Part shown: in pieces, positions 47,441-58,689 of the stretch | How the letters are laid out: each line of letters starts with the position of its first letter | Numbering within the stretch: the stretch's first letter is position 1 | Made by a program: the position numbers and the translations under genes | Notes under the pieces: generated by a model | Databases searched by the model: none | What the model was told of the DNA's origin: nothing | Seen by the model: only the letters and a program-made list of their open reading frames with translations | Assembly: GCA_003439945.1 (NCBI GenBank) | Contig: QVRM01002783.1 | Span: 1 to 64,000, forward strand | Reading direction: 5' to 3' | From: Dermanyssus gallinae | Taxonomy: Eukaryota; Arthropoda; Arachnida; Mesostigmata; Dermanyssidae | DNA length: 64,000 nucleotides

Positions 47441-47985
47441 GAGAGAGAATACTGAGTGAGACAGAAGTTGTACCAAGCAGTCAACACGTTTTCGCCCTTC
47501 GGCCTTCCAGGTCCCGCCGTAGATGAGGCCCAACCAACGACAGTATCATTCGTCCTCGACAGCTAGCCAGCTAGCTAGATTAGGACGTGAAGATAATATC
47601 AAGTCGAAATCAAATTGCCGTGTCTAAGAGCTGATGCAGCGTGTGCATGTCTATTAAAAGCAAGTTTTTTTTTTTACCAATTTTAAGGTCATGCCAGCCT
47701 ACCTGTACGGCGCACTCTAGCAACACAAAGGCTGTTGTTCGTGCCAAGCCATAGCTATAGTGAAACCACACGTCGAAATGTGTGTGTGTGTAATGCTGAA
47801 CGGCCTACAGTGGGTTACGTTGCCAGTGGTTTGTATTCGTTGTTACTGTATTAATATAACTGTACTAATAGTGCTTGCTAGCAGTAGTTATGAGAGCTGT
47901 CATCGTACGAGTCCGCAATCGTACGAGTGAGCGCGCTCAGTCAATAAGTAAGAATCGTTCTGACTCGAATTGCACTAAGTTTCTG
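47440..47985. other. plain sequence
   Basis: No feature recognised beyond a short (TG)n near 47780. Confidence 0.5.
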
Positions 47986-47986
47986 C

Positions 47987-48009
47987 TAATAATAATAATA
48001 ATAATAATA

Positions 48010-48080
<71 letters not shown>
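47987..48080. repeat. (AAT)n switching to (ATT)n
   Basis: About eight AAT units are followed directly by about 23 ATT units. The two arms are complementary, so this is a simple-repeat hairpin centred near 48011. Confidence 0.95.
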
Positions 48081-48081
<1 letters not shown>

Positions 48082-48089
48082 ACGAGCAA

Positions 48090-48645
48090 GCTAAATGGGT
48101 AGGCAGTATGTATGTAGGTAAGATGGATGAATAAATAGATGGGTAGATGGGAGCAAGGGTTCTTCAGCGATCATCTAACAGCAAACAAGGTCCCGAGACG
48201 ACGACGATGGCCGTGAAGCGACCCGAACGCGCTACGGGCTCCTCAGATGAACGCAAGCTGCTGTTTGTGCAAATGTTGTCGCCATATCGCAATCGCAAGC
48301 AAAAGCAGCAAAGGCGAAAGAGATTCAATAGGGATAGAAACACACATAGAACGAGCAAAAGAATCCGAGCGGAGGAAAACGCAAAAGTAGGGAGGGAGAA
48401 GTAGGGCAAGAGACAAGGTAGTGGAAACGCTGTGCCGTCATATCTTGAGCTGAGGGTACTTTCCACTGCACTGTGACATCCTGTGCAGCAGTTGACGCCT
48501 CACAGCAGTTGACGCTGCAGTAGCAGTAGAATCTGCCCCCCCTTGGAGGAAGATGGCAAACGAGGCCATCATCACTATGAACGGCGACACCAGGGACATC
48601 ATCGCCCCCAAGTAGGTAGGCGAAGACGAAAGGCAAAGTAGAGCT

Positions 48646-48648
<3 letters not shown>
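48090..48648. other. plain sequence with a direct repeat
   Basis: CAGCAGTTGACGC is present twice, about 20 bp apart (48486-48516). An 85-codon Lys/Arg-rich frame at 48147-48404 is unrecognised. Confidence 0.5.

Positions 48649-48686
<38 letters not shown>
48649..48686. repeat. (TA)n microsatellite
   Basis: Pure TA run of about 37 bp. Confidence 0.95.
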
Positions 48687-48687
<1 letters not shown>

Positions 48688-48939
48688 CAAGACTAAAAGA
48701 GAGAGGATCAAGCGACGGTCGTTGTGCACCTCAGCACCGCGAATGACATCCGCTTCCTCTTGCCCGTCATTTCATTCTGAAAGCGAGTAGTCGTCAGATG
48801 GTTTGTAGTATATACTGCTGCTAGGTTTCCTTTTTCTCGCGAGATCACTGGTTAATTCGTTGTTTGTACGTTAACGGCAGGTCCTTCCGTATGACCCTGG
48901 AGCGTTGATTGGCTGAACGAATGTGGCTCTATACTAGCC

Positions 48940-48978
48940 CTGCGATCGCTACTATTTAGTCTACTACAGCGATCGCAG
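48940..48978. repeat. perfect 11-bp hairpin
   Basis: CTGCGATCGCT pairs exactly with AGCGATCGCAG across 17 nt. Confidence 0.9.
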
Positions 48979-49163
48979 TTGAGCAGTACAACTGCAGAAG
49001 CAGCTCCCTAACCTGCACGCATCAGCTCGCCTTGCTATGCAGTGGATAACGATAGTACGCTCGCACGCCCGCATTTGCCCTTGTCCTGCCGCCCATCGTT
49101 TGCAGAACGTGTCCTGTTTGTTGGTCAGGTAAGCGACCTAGTCGGCCACACGCGGCTTGTCTC

Positions 49164-49214
49164 GGCGCCATTCCCTCACCACCGTATCATATTAAGGTGG
49201 AAGGGAATGGCGCC
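49164..49214. repeat. 18-bp two-part hairpin
   Basis: GGCGCCATTCCCT (49164-49176) pairs exactly with 49202-49214. An inner CCACC (49179-49183) pairs with GGTGG (49196-49200), with a small asymmetric bulge and a 12-nt loop. Confidence 0.9.
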
Positions 49215-49251
49215 ACCGCCGCCGCTGTCGACGACGCTGCTGTCGCCGCTG

Positions 49252-49345
49252 CCTCTGCTGTGGTCCTTTGCTGTCGTTGTCCTGTCGGCGGTACCTGCGG
49301 CGGGACTGCTGTGGTCCCTTGCTGTCGTTGTCCTGTCGGCGGGAC
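49252..49345 (+). repeat. two-copy tandem repeat, 54-bp period
   Basis: CTGCTGTGGTCC, then TTGCTGTCGTTGTCCTGTCG, occurs at about 49254 and again at about 49308. The period is divisible by three. Confidence 0.8.
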
Positions 49346-49349
49346 CACG

Positions 49350-50136
49350 ACCGATTCTAAGAGCCCCAGCATCCATCCCTACCTTTCTGCCTTCAGGCGG
49401 AAACGAAGAAGATGGCCCAGCCAGCCAGCCACCCACCCCATGCCGCCATGTGACCGAATGAAGTGACTGAGAAGCGGGCGAAAACAGGCCAAGCCAAGAG
49501 ATGAGCAGACCGACTGACAGACAGACAGGCTTTTGTGCCCAGTTCCCCACTTCCCCTACGCCCTCCTCTCGCCTTGGCGCGTCCCCCAACAGCTCCCCAG
49601 CCAGCGCGACGGCACACAGCCCGAGGCGCAGTGCAAGAGCCAGCGAATGGTAGTTGGACGGGGGGGGGCACTGCCGCCCGTGCTAGTGGCGGGTCGGCTG
49701 CTCCAGTAACAGGGGCGTCAGTGCTTCTTGTTCGCAGCGCCCATCCTCTGCCAAATCAAGCGCCGATTCGCCGTTTTGCTGCTAGCTGCTTATCACACGC
49801 GTGCCCCGCGCGAGCGCAACTATTGCAACGCTATTGGTGACAGCGGGGACTGTTGAGCAGCTCCTGCTGTTGCTACAACCATTTTCATTGGCGGACAACT
49901 TTCGTTTTACTTCGACTAGCTTCGACCTAGTGCTAGCTCCTTGCTACGGGTTCGGCTGCTACCGCTACGAGACTGGCTAATACTTAATACTTATTGTCAG
50001 GCCACTCATAACATTTTGCAACACTTCGTTCTTTTCTGTTTTACAGCGACGAAGCGAACAAACGAACAGCCTGCGCGGAATTCGGGGAGCCTGAAAAGAA
50101 GGGCGATTTGATCTCGGTTGGTCTCTTGTTGTCTTG
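49350..50136. other. GC-rich then plain sequence, no gene seen
   Basis: Frames above 130 codons at 49.0-49.7 kb are in GC-rich DNA and lack recognisable domains. A donor-like CAGGTAAGC lies at 49126. Confidence 0.4.
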
Positions 50137-50149
50137 CTTTATATATATG

Positions 50150-50227
<78 letters not shown>
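50137..50227. repeat. (TA)n adjoining repeat R1
   Basis: TA run with GTATATGTATATG at its start, directly upstream of R1 copy 4. Confidence 0.95.
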
Positions 50228-50372
50228 GTTATTTTTTATGGGGCCGTCTTCTCCGGACGGCAAATTTATTTAAGTTCAATCATTCTTCATTGAGCTTGAA
50301 TTTTCATTATTACATAAATTTAAACAATTATAACTATTCAGGTAATTTTGCCGAAAAGGCTATCGCCCGTGT
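50228..50372 (+). repeat. dispersed repeat R1, copy 4
   Basis: Complete copy. GCCGTCTTCTCCGGACGGC forms a 6-bp stem with a 7-nt loop and is followed by AAATTTATTTAAGTTCAAT, TTCTTCATTGAGCTTGAA, ATTTAAACAATTATAACTAT, TTTTGCCGAAAAGGCTATCG and CCCGTG. TA tracts lie on both sides (50137-50227 and 50373-50386). Confidence 0.85.
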
Positions 50373-50389
50373 ATATATATATATAATCT

Positions 50390-51655
50390 TACTCACTTTT
50401 TTTTATATATTTTATGTCGCCTTGAATGGCCTATATCTATGGACTATATTGTGAGCTTGACGATAATTATTATCATAAGAACAACAACAGCAACAAGAAT
50501 TCAGAACAACAAGCAGCGCCATCAATAGGTAGCATTCCTTTTTCAGACGGAATGATCTATTATGCTTGTGGGATTTATTTCGATATGTCTTATGCGTTTT
50601 AGATAGGTACACTGAGAGTACAGTTTATCCGAAAAGCCAGCGAGTTGTTTTTGTCTAATACCCGAAAAACATTTACCGTACACTTCTGCTATGAAAAAGA
50701 GAGCAGCTGTGCCATATGCATGGCTACTTAGGATTCGATTTTACGGACATTTAAAAAGAACAACTACATACGGTATGAGGTCGGCCTTGTTAAGTTGCAT
50801 CCCTATTTTTTACATTTTCATGCCAGGGCATATCATATCCACTGCAGATTAACGCGCATCCGCAGTGGTTAATCTGCAGCTCGACATGAAGCACGACATG
50901 AACGGATATTATCGTCATGCGTAATAAATTCTCACTGAAGTTCCCCCGATTGCCTTTAATCTTGTCATTCTTCAATCGCTCGGTTTCAATGGCCTCGGGG
51001 AAGATCAACGTTATAGACTGCGGGAGTACGGCGAACGTGTGTTTCCGAACGTTTCCTGCAGTTCTTGCGAGCGTCCTCAGGCCACAAGTCCCCGGCTCTC
51101 GGTAGTAACACGAAAATGTGTAGACGAAATCCCAACGGGGTGGGCTATGTACGTTGATGGATTCTCCACTCTTCCCTACGAATCAGCTCATAGCTCATGT
51201 CGGCGTATGACCAGAACAGTGGTGTCTAATGCAACGAATCAGCTGTATCTCCTCACTGACCCCCCGAATGGATAAGGACGGACAGTCTGCAAGCGCGATT
51301 GTCCAGAATATGGCCGTTTCCACCATACGCGGTTTGAAAGCTTTCAAACGCCACGTATCCATGGGGCTTCACGGAAAAGCACGTATAAGAAGTATAACTT
51401 AAAACTGTTGTTTAGTTTAGGCTTACAGCGAAATGACCATCGAGTAAATCTGTGATTCCGTTCCTGGACAACACATGTTGGTCGGTCTTCTAGTAGTAAT
51501 AAATAACATACTTGTAACCAAAATAACCATAACATATACTAATATCATCAAGGCGCGCTTCGAAGGCGCTAGATTAAATTTGAAGTCTCATCAGTTGTAA
51601 ATGATACATTTACTGCTCAGTAGATCGGTTACTCTTTCCGATGTGACCTAGTGTT
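50390..51655. other. plain sequence with hairpin and palindrome
   Basis: CTGCAGATTAA (50842-50852) pairs with 50869-50879 across 16 nt. GTTTGAAAGCTTTCAAAC at 51332-51349 is a perfect 18-bp palindrome. No gene recognised. Confidence 0.5.
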
Positions 51656-51842
51656 TTTGTTTGTTATGGGCAGCGTTACAACCTGTCGAAGAAACTAAGA
51701 CGAGGGACGCCTTTTTTTTAGCCTTAGCAAAGAAGGTGCCTGACACCTTCACTATGTCCGCTGGCGTTTACACAAACGCAGATGCATACAAACAGGTTTC
51801 AAATTATATGTCTGTTTATATTATTATTATATGTGAATATAA

Positions 51843-52328
51843 AAACTCGAGCGGATTAAGCCTGCATTCCTGAAGCGAGCTCTAGGTCTGCATCGCACAT
51901 CGCTAAACAGATACGTGTATCTGCTATGTGACACGCCGTTGCTTATAGAGGACCTAAAGCGTAGATTCAAACTCCCTTCCACTCCGGCCTACGCGCAATT
52001 TATCAGCTCTTGGGAGGGGAAAATGGCGGAGATCGGTCCTGATTTCTATAGCACGGGTGCGATTACCTCTGAAACATGGAAACAGGCCGGACGAACGAAC
52101 CGACACGTTCTCACGCGCTTTGCTGTTCATGGCTTTCATCACGTTTTATGCGGGACAGGGGGGTTTCATGCACCTGCAGATACATGTGTCTGTATAAGAT
52201 GTGGTGAAAGATGCCCCAGGTACCACGCGGCATCGTGTGCGGCGGTACCGTCGTTGAATAGCCTATCAGATGCGACTCGGCACAGACAAGGTGCGGACGC
52301 GCAGGAGGTTAGCTTTAACCACTTTTAA
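51843..52328 (+). pseudogene. family-1 non-LTR retrotransposon C-terminal fragment
   Basis: Open from just after a TAA at 51840 to a TAA at 52326. It reads LERIKPAFLKRALGLHRTSL, then WEGKMAEIGPDFYSTGAI, TNRHVLTRFAVHGFHHVLC and CVCIRCGERCPRYHAASC. The first segment matches the 10.0-kb remnant and the rest matches the 40.2-kb fragment, which ties the three together. The last segment is a Cys-His finger with C-x-C-x2-C-x3-C-x3-H-x3-C spacing. AATAAA at 52385-52390 lies about 60 bp after the stop, as expected for the element's 3' end. The RT and endonuclease are missing upstream, so it is a 5'-truncated insertion. It is the best preserved of the family-1 C-termini. Confidence 0.78.
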
Positions 52329-52384
52329 TATTTGTATAATTATTTGAAACGTTCATACAAGACAATTGTATTTTTAAAGACACA

Positions 52385-52390
52385 AATAAA
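52385..52390 (+). terminator. AATAAA polyadenylation-type signal
   Basis: Located about 57 bp after the family-1 fragment's stop codon. Confidence 0.6.
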
Positions 52391-52399
52391 TAAGGTTAT

Positions 52400-54712
52400 A
52401 TGTGAATATATACAAATCGTTTGATCGACAACCTTTGCTAAGAAAAGGCTAATATATTTGAAAGCCAATATCTATCAAGGCCAATGCTCACGGAGTCTAC
52501 ACGTTCAGGAAAAGGCCGCTATCAATATTACCGGAGTACTGCGAGACATATACAAAGGCATGACTTGCAGCCATGACCTCATCATTTTCGGAAATAAAAT
52601 TGATTGTTGGTCTGTGTAGTGTGTCGAACACCCCAAAGCGCTGTACATGTAGCGAGATGCCCCTCATATCAACAAGTTAATCCCTTGACGCCCTAAACCT
52701 CACTACGCTTAGAGCGTCACCATCAAGTAATTGCCAGGTTTATGGACCGCTTACAACTTAGGACCAATTATATACTACTTTAATACAAAAGATATTACTT
52801 TGTAGGATATCCATGATTTGACTGCCAACGTCGTACATGTGAACGACGTTGGCAGATAATTATGCAGCGTATGTTAAAAGCCCGCGTACGTGGGCGGCAA
52901 AAGCTTGAGATGCGAAGCAGATCTTGTCGTTTTCCCATACGCTTTCCTCTACAGATATCCAGCACTGAATACCATCACGACAATGACTAGCCTTTTATCT
53001 CCGTTGACATGATTATGGATGTCATACATATTACGATTCATTATACATTAGTCACAACCAAGCCAACGGGGGGACGGTGGTCACCTGCAACGACGCGCGT
53101 CCATGGTGGTGGGCCACCGGTGGCCACGGTTACTACCAGTACTACAGCTTGTATTATTATTATTATTATTTATACTGATTTAGACTCCGCCTGGGGCGGT
53201 GGTGGCGTTGGGACGGGAGGCGGAGGTGGTAGGAGCAACTCTCCTCTCATCGGCCCGCGGCGGCAGCAGCTGCGGCTGCGGCTGCCGCTACCGGGGGTTG
53301 CCCTTTCGCTTCGGTGCGCCTTGGGCCAATGCCCGACAGGGAGTTGCCCCCGGCAGGCCCAGTAGGAACGAGCAGCCGTCAACTGTGGGCCCTCATGGTC
53401 GACCCCTCGAACGCTGCAGCTGGGGGTTTTGACGGCTGCTGCTGCTGCACGCTGCCACTAACTCTGCTAGACTGGCAGCAGCGCTGCCGATGCTGCTAGG
53501 AGTAAGACCGGGGGGGAGGAACAGAGCCTCTGCCACGTAGTGAGCGCCAGATGAGATACTCGCACGACTCCGAAGGACATCCGAGAACCGACAGTTACTC
53601 AGTGAGTGAGCCAGCCAGCCAGCCCGTTGCTGCCAGGACAATCGTCAGTCAAAACCAACCGTCGGTCCAGCCACATAATTTCGACCACTGAATGTACGCC
53701 CTCTACATTGCCCTGTGTCGTGCTTCAACGTTATGCCGCGTCGTCATTCGCGTCAACATGCGGCGTTCTTTGTACGGCGCTTCGTTTTCGACGTTGTCCC
53801 TGATGACCTTATTCGGCGTTATCCTCCTTCTTTACTGTTCTTCGACGCACATCTACTGCAGGACACCGACCATTGCAAGACGCTTGCAGTTTCGTGAGAG
53901 GGCGACTATTGCGCTTGTGCGCCGTCTCTCTTGGGCACAGAAAATCGTCTTCTTATTCCTGCATCCTGTCCAGTGTTCGATCTCTTCCCTTGTCGTCTGT
54001 CCTTCGCTCGGTCTCTCCCTTTTCTGATCTTTCCTTTCTACGTGCCGGCATTGTATTCCTTTCGCCAATGTTCCCTTTCCTGCCTAGACACAGCATTTCT
54101 GTTTCTCATCTATGCGGCGGCGACGACGACGTTTCCTACAACGGGTTCAGCACGACAGGTAGATCTACCGTCACAGAGACGATAACGACGCAATTTAAGT
54201 AGAACCCGAAGCTAGTTTATTGCTCTACAATAAGAACCGCCGGCACGCGGTTCTTCTCAGGACGGAAATCAAAAGCACAAGCCCATATGTTGTTCCCTAA
54301 AGCTCAGCAGTAATCCTTTTAATGCTAGTGGATTAACGGTCTTCAAATAAAAATGAGCGACGCACATTTATTCGCGTATGCACATTTACAGTGACGTAAA
54401 GCGCGTCATCTGTTTACTGCTCATGTTGCTGCTGTCGTTTCGTGATACAGTACTCGGGACTGAGTCAGACCAATTACCTGGCTCGAGAGCTCTGCGCAAA
54501 CAGGGACAAAGATGGGCTGATCATTGTCCTGCTTTCGCTTTCTTCCGCTGGGGAATACCCAAACAACGGTTCAGCCTGAGCACGCAAAAGGCGGTCTAAA
54601 AGGTAGCAACGAATTTAATAGCATAAAGTAGTCCTTTACCGTCCAACACTCCGGAGAAGAAGTAGATTTGATTATGTCTAGAATCTACCCTGATAAATTT
54701 AGAAAAAAAAAA
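52400..54712. other. plain and GC-rich sequence with two hairpins
   Basis: A GC-rich block lies at about 53160-53640, with frames of about 110 codons that I do not recognise. Hairpins lie at 52822-52855 and 54232-54255 (AAGAACCGC with GCGGTTCTT, 6-nt loop). Confidence 0.45.
52822..52855. repeat. perfect 13-bp hairpin
   Basis: CTGCCAACGTCGT (52822-52834) pairs exactly with 52843-52855 across loop ACATGTGA. Confidence 0.95.
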
Positions 54713-54740
54713 TATTTATATATATATATATATATATATT
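54713..54740. repeat. TA microsatellite after poly(A)
   Basis: AAAAAAAAA followed by TATTTATATATA. It could be the tail of an unseen element. Confidence 0.8.
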
Positions 54741-54744
54741 TCAT

Positions 54745-55800
54745 TCATATGGAGTATTGCATATAACATATACAATTATACAGATTATACAATAATACAG
54801 ACAGCCGTTCGCGGCATGCTATTAGAGAGGCAGTTTATATATATTTGTATCCGCATTAGAGTACTTGATTAAACGATCCATTTTTTTTTTAGATTTCATT
54901 TAGAATATGTTTGCATTAATCCAGCTATGTACCAGCAGCTATCTAATAGTTATGTAATTTATGTGTTTGAATACATGCTACCACAGTTAAATAGAGTTAA
55001 ATTTGAATTTGCCGAAATATTTTACTGAGTCACCTTTTAAGTTTATGTAAAAACATAGTATAGTTTGTCACTCTAGATACAAGTCACACAAGTCAAGATA
55101 ATGCACATACTCAGACAGCAAAGGAATATTCATATACATAGGCACATACAGAACGGCCTTAGGGTTTACGGCCCTTCACTCTTATGCAATTAGTCAAAGG
55201 CGCACGATTGCATGTGCGATCCAGGCTACACTGAAGCGAAAATTCGTAACATTTCAAGTTGTTGCTAGTATTAAGATAGAGTATACTATGCTAAAAACGT
55301 TTCAGCATAAATACATAAGGAACGCAAACATTTGAGTAGTATGTCGTTACGAAACGAGTAAAATCCCAAGGCGGTTGTCTTTGATGGCCGGCTTTAAGTC
55401 ATCTGATGCATCTCCTATGGTATCGTAGCCAGGCAATCCACGAATAAGTTAGTGTCTTGCAGTGTAGTAGTCTCTGCTGCAGAACTGATAGGGGCGCCTT
55501 GGTTGTCGTTTGCCGCCGATGTGCTTGTGACAAACCCTACCTGACTAGGCGCTTCTCAGCCTCGCGAAGGGGTACTACACTAGGGCATCCGACGTCAGTA
55601 AACTCCACAACACCAACAGAAGCTCAATGGCACTTCAGTCGTGTGGTACGCGAGCGCATGACCCACCCGATGATAGGGCAACGCATGTCCCAGCTCATTC
55701 ATAAAGACCAGTGGACACGGAGTGCTCCTGAATCGGATGAAGACTCGGCAAGGAAAGTCGCATGATCGCGTTAATTTTATTATTCGTATTGAGATAGCTA
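54745..55800. other. plain sequence, no gene seen
   Basis: A 102-codon + frame at 55457-55765 has balanced composition but no motif I recognise. Confidence 0.4.
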
Positions 55801-55803
55801 CAC

Positions 55804-55806
<3 letters not shown>

Positions 55807-55878
<72 letters not shown>

Positions 55879-55879
55879 C
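55807..55879. repeat. (TA)n microsatellite
   Basis: About 70 bp of TA ending in GTATATATACATG. Confidence 0.95.
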
Positions 55880-55880
55880 A

Positions 55881-56360
55881 TGTATTGTATGTTCGCATTG
55901 CAATTCGTGCAAAACCCTACCTATACCCTGCGGCATCGCCTGCTTGACCAGTCAAGTCCATAGCAGCGTTTAGTGGCTACCGGCGAGTAAGCTAATTACA
56001 ATCTGTAGGAGGACATCGAATAAAATGCTTGTGCAGTCTTGAAGCTCTTAATCAGCACCAGTGAGCAGTAGATCGGATCATAGACTTTAGCAGGGGGTAA
56101 AAGGTCCGACAGCCCATAACGAACATACTCGCATCCACTCCGGACTCCACTCCGAGTGCAGTTAGTCTTCTCTAGACCGGTTTCGTCGTTGGTACCACGA
56201 CCACGGCTAACGATCACAAGTGTTTGTTACTGGCTGTTTAAAAATTAAATATTTCGGCATTTGCGTGATTCCGAATCATGGATTTTCCTAATGTAGACAA
56301 TCAATACAGACCTCGCTTTAGACACTCGTGTTTTGCACTAGTAATAGGTGCGATTTGGCT
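55881..56360. other. plain sequence
   Basis: No feature recognised. Confidence 0.5.
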
Positions 56361-56363
56361 GTC

Positions 56364-56506
56364 AAGTCCGGTAGCGTGGTGCATTCGCCTGCGCCTCGCG
56401 ACCGGCCCCACCGTTGCACATTTGTATTTATGAAGGTCAGTCTATGAAGCAATGCAAAAAGCAGTTCCGTGGACGTTAAATTTTGGCTGGGGGTTTAACC
56501 GAAAAG
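56364..56506 (+). repeat. tRNA-derived SINE, family A, copy 6 (internal deletion)
   Basis: GTCCGGTAGCGTGGTG matches the family head and CTGCGCCTCGCGACCGG follows. The segment up to the B box is deleted, so the head joins directly to CCCCACCGTTGCACATTTG. The body GGTCAGTCTATGAAGCAATG and CAGTTCCGTGGACGTTAAA is intact. There is no TAG tract on either side. Confidence 0.8.
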
Positions 56507-56509
56507 TTT

Positions 56510-58410
56510 ATTATAGGTGCGACTTAACTAATGGAAAGCAAAACTCTTCCAGAAGTCAGATCCCACAGATGTACGATCAGATTCCATACAACGCGCATGA
56601 TGACAACATAGTCCGATGTGTAAAACAGCTTTTTGAAACTGTACATCTCAACGCATCTACTAAAAATGCGGCTAAAGCCACGCTCGCTAGGCGAGGTAAC
56701 GTGAAAGGCTTAATGAGTAAACAGGCCAATATAAACTAAACGACGGCAACAACAATAACAACAACAAAATTACAGGCCAATGAGTATTTGTGTACGAACG
56801 GACTGCACATTGTACACCTTTAAATGCCGGTCAGCTATGTGACTGTAACCACCGCCACGCAGTCCGCGTTCGGACTGCCTGCCGGAACAAATGTGAGCTT
56901 CTTCGTGGCAAGTTGCGTGCGAGTTACACGAACAACTGGTTAGCAATTAGTTAAAACTAGTTAGTCTCAAAAATGAATCACTCGGCGCAGCCCACACCTA
57001 AGCTGGCATGGACGGAACGGAAACACTCGATGGACCGCGTAGCAACGGTCATAACGGCCGAATAGTAGGTCGTCAGCGTACCGCTGGCTCACTCTTGAGC
57101 TTCTCATACGAATGCCTGTTGTTTGCTGACAGGACAGACAGACGCACGGTTACAGCACAAAGACATCGGGGCGCGGCGTAATAAGCGGTACAGAGCGACA
57201 GAGAAGAAGCAGGAGAGGAATGTGAAAAAAAAAGTCTAAACTAAGACGAAACGACAGTATCCGAGTTGGACAACAGTGTCAGTTGTCTAACTCGGCATCA
57301 GCAGTGACGATATTTGTACTGGCGGTACAATATTGGTCGCGCGGTGGTTATACCAGCGGACCAATCGATATCCTCATTTGGCTGGCTGCTATGATGAAAG
57401 AGACAGCGGCAGACAGTGACGAGGGTTAAATCGGCATAGAGGACAGAGAAGGCATAGCCAGAGAGCATAGCGCATAAAGGGGATGAGAGAGGGAAGAAGA
57501 GAGCAAGAGAGAGAGAGAGCACAGGACGCTGAAGATCTTTCTCGCGTCATCCACAATGGTTGACAACTGTCCGGCTAACCAGCAGTGACAGGGCAATATA
57601 GGGAATCTCAAGCAGGCTAGGACATAGCACAGTGGGACATATCAAGACAGAGTTGGCGCTCCTCTTACCAGAGGGGCAGCCTGAGAGAGAAAGAGAGAGA
57701 GAGAGAGAGAGACAAAACGCCGCCTCTGCCTTCGTCGCCGTTGTCGTTGCCTATCTTTGCCGTGCTGCCAGTATGACAGTGCGGTGAGATCTTGCAGCAA
57801 CGCTTGCAGGCGCTTGCCTGCGACTCCGACCGCCAAATTTCAGTCAGCCATGTCGATCCTGGACAGCTGGCAGTGCCGCTGCAGGACCGAGAGGGGAGGA
57901 CGCAGGCATGTGGAGGAGGTGGCAGGACGCTTACGGGGTGCAAGTTCGAAACGAGCTTCGGTAACGAGAGCAGGACCAGCATAGTTTGGACGGCTTGCTG
58001 GTCCTGTTTGGGGAGCGGGGTGGGCAGGGGGTGGAGGAGGCGGGGAGAGCGCTAGGACAGGCGGCCTGCGCAAGATGGCGAAATGGGGCCTGTGGAAGCA
58101 AGAAGTCCTGGCCGACGAAAGAGCGAGGAGAGACGACGACACGCCCTGGGGCACTTTTCAAATTGGAGGAATTAGTTTCGAGAAAGGGCCGACCCATTGC
58201 TGTGCCGGCAACGACCGGGACAGCCCTGAAACTGGATTGCCCCCCTTCAGCTTTCTGTCTTTACTCTATATATCTCTTGTTCTCTTTCCCTATCGCCTTC
58301 GTTTTTATCATCCGCGTCTTTGTCGCGATCTTGCTTGTGAATTCGCAAGCTTCTCAATCAAACCTAAGTTCTTTCTTTTGTTTTTGTTCTTTCATATATA
58401 TATATACATC
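56510..58410. other. plain then GC-rich sequence with hairpins
   Basis: GCAGTCCG/CGGACTGC with a 4-nt loop lies at 56859-56878, and a longer stem at 57261-57295. GAGAGA runs lie near 57510 and 57680-57710. Frames up to 187 codons at 57.9-58.5 kb are in GC-rich DNA and unrecognised. Confidence 0.45.
57261..57295. repeat. 14-bp near-perfect hairpin
   Basis: CCGAGTTGGACAAC (57261-57274) pairs with GTTGTCTAACTCGG (57282-57295) with one G-T position and a 7-nt loop. Confidence 0.9.
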
Positions 58411-58515
58411 TGACCAAGTCTGCAAATCTTTAAAAAGTGTCGCGCCGGGATCAAACCTGCAACTTCTAGCGCCAAAATCGTTAGGCATATGTCACACCTC
58501 GCCTCATCAGAAGAA
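58394..58515 (-). repeat. SINE-like unit, family B, copy 1
   Basis: On the minus strand GGCGAGGTGTGACATATGCC is followed by GCAGGTTTGATCCCGGCGCG (B-box-like). The body TTTTTAAAGATTTGCAGACT leads to a short (TA)n at 58394-58407. The neighbouring unit shares both the head pattern and this body. Confidence 0.6.
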
Positions 58516-58564
58516 ACTAACATATGTACATTATATTTACATACAATAACATATGTAATGCTTA

Positions 58565-58680
58565 CTAAAACTTTAACCCTAATTTGCAAATCCTAAGAAA
58601 GGTTGCTTTGCGGCAGTATGTGTTGACGGGGATGGAACCCTTGCTATCTAGCGCTATAGTTGTCAATTATATTCTTAAGT
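58565..58680 (-). repeat. SINE-like unit, family B, copy 2
   Basis: On the minus strand GCGCTAGATAGCAAGGGTTC then ATCCCCGTCAACAC resembles copy 1, and CTTAGGATTTGCAAATTAGG matches its body. It lies in the same orientation about 60 bp from copy 1. Confidence 0.5.
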
Positions 58681-58689
58681 TCGGCCCGG

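Noticed and set aside
57986..58549. 187-codon + strand frame
   Set aside because: Lies in GC-rich then T-rich DNA. No motif was recognised and it runs into the SINE at 58.4 kb.
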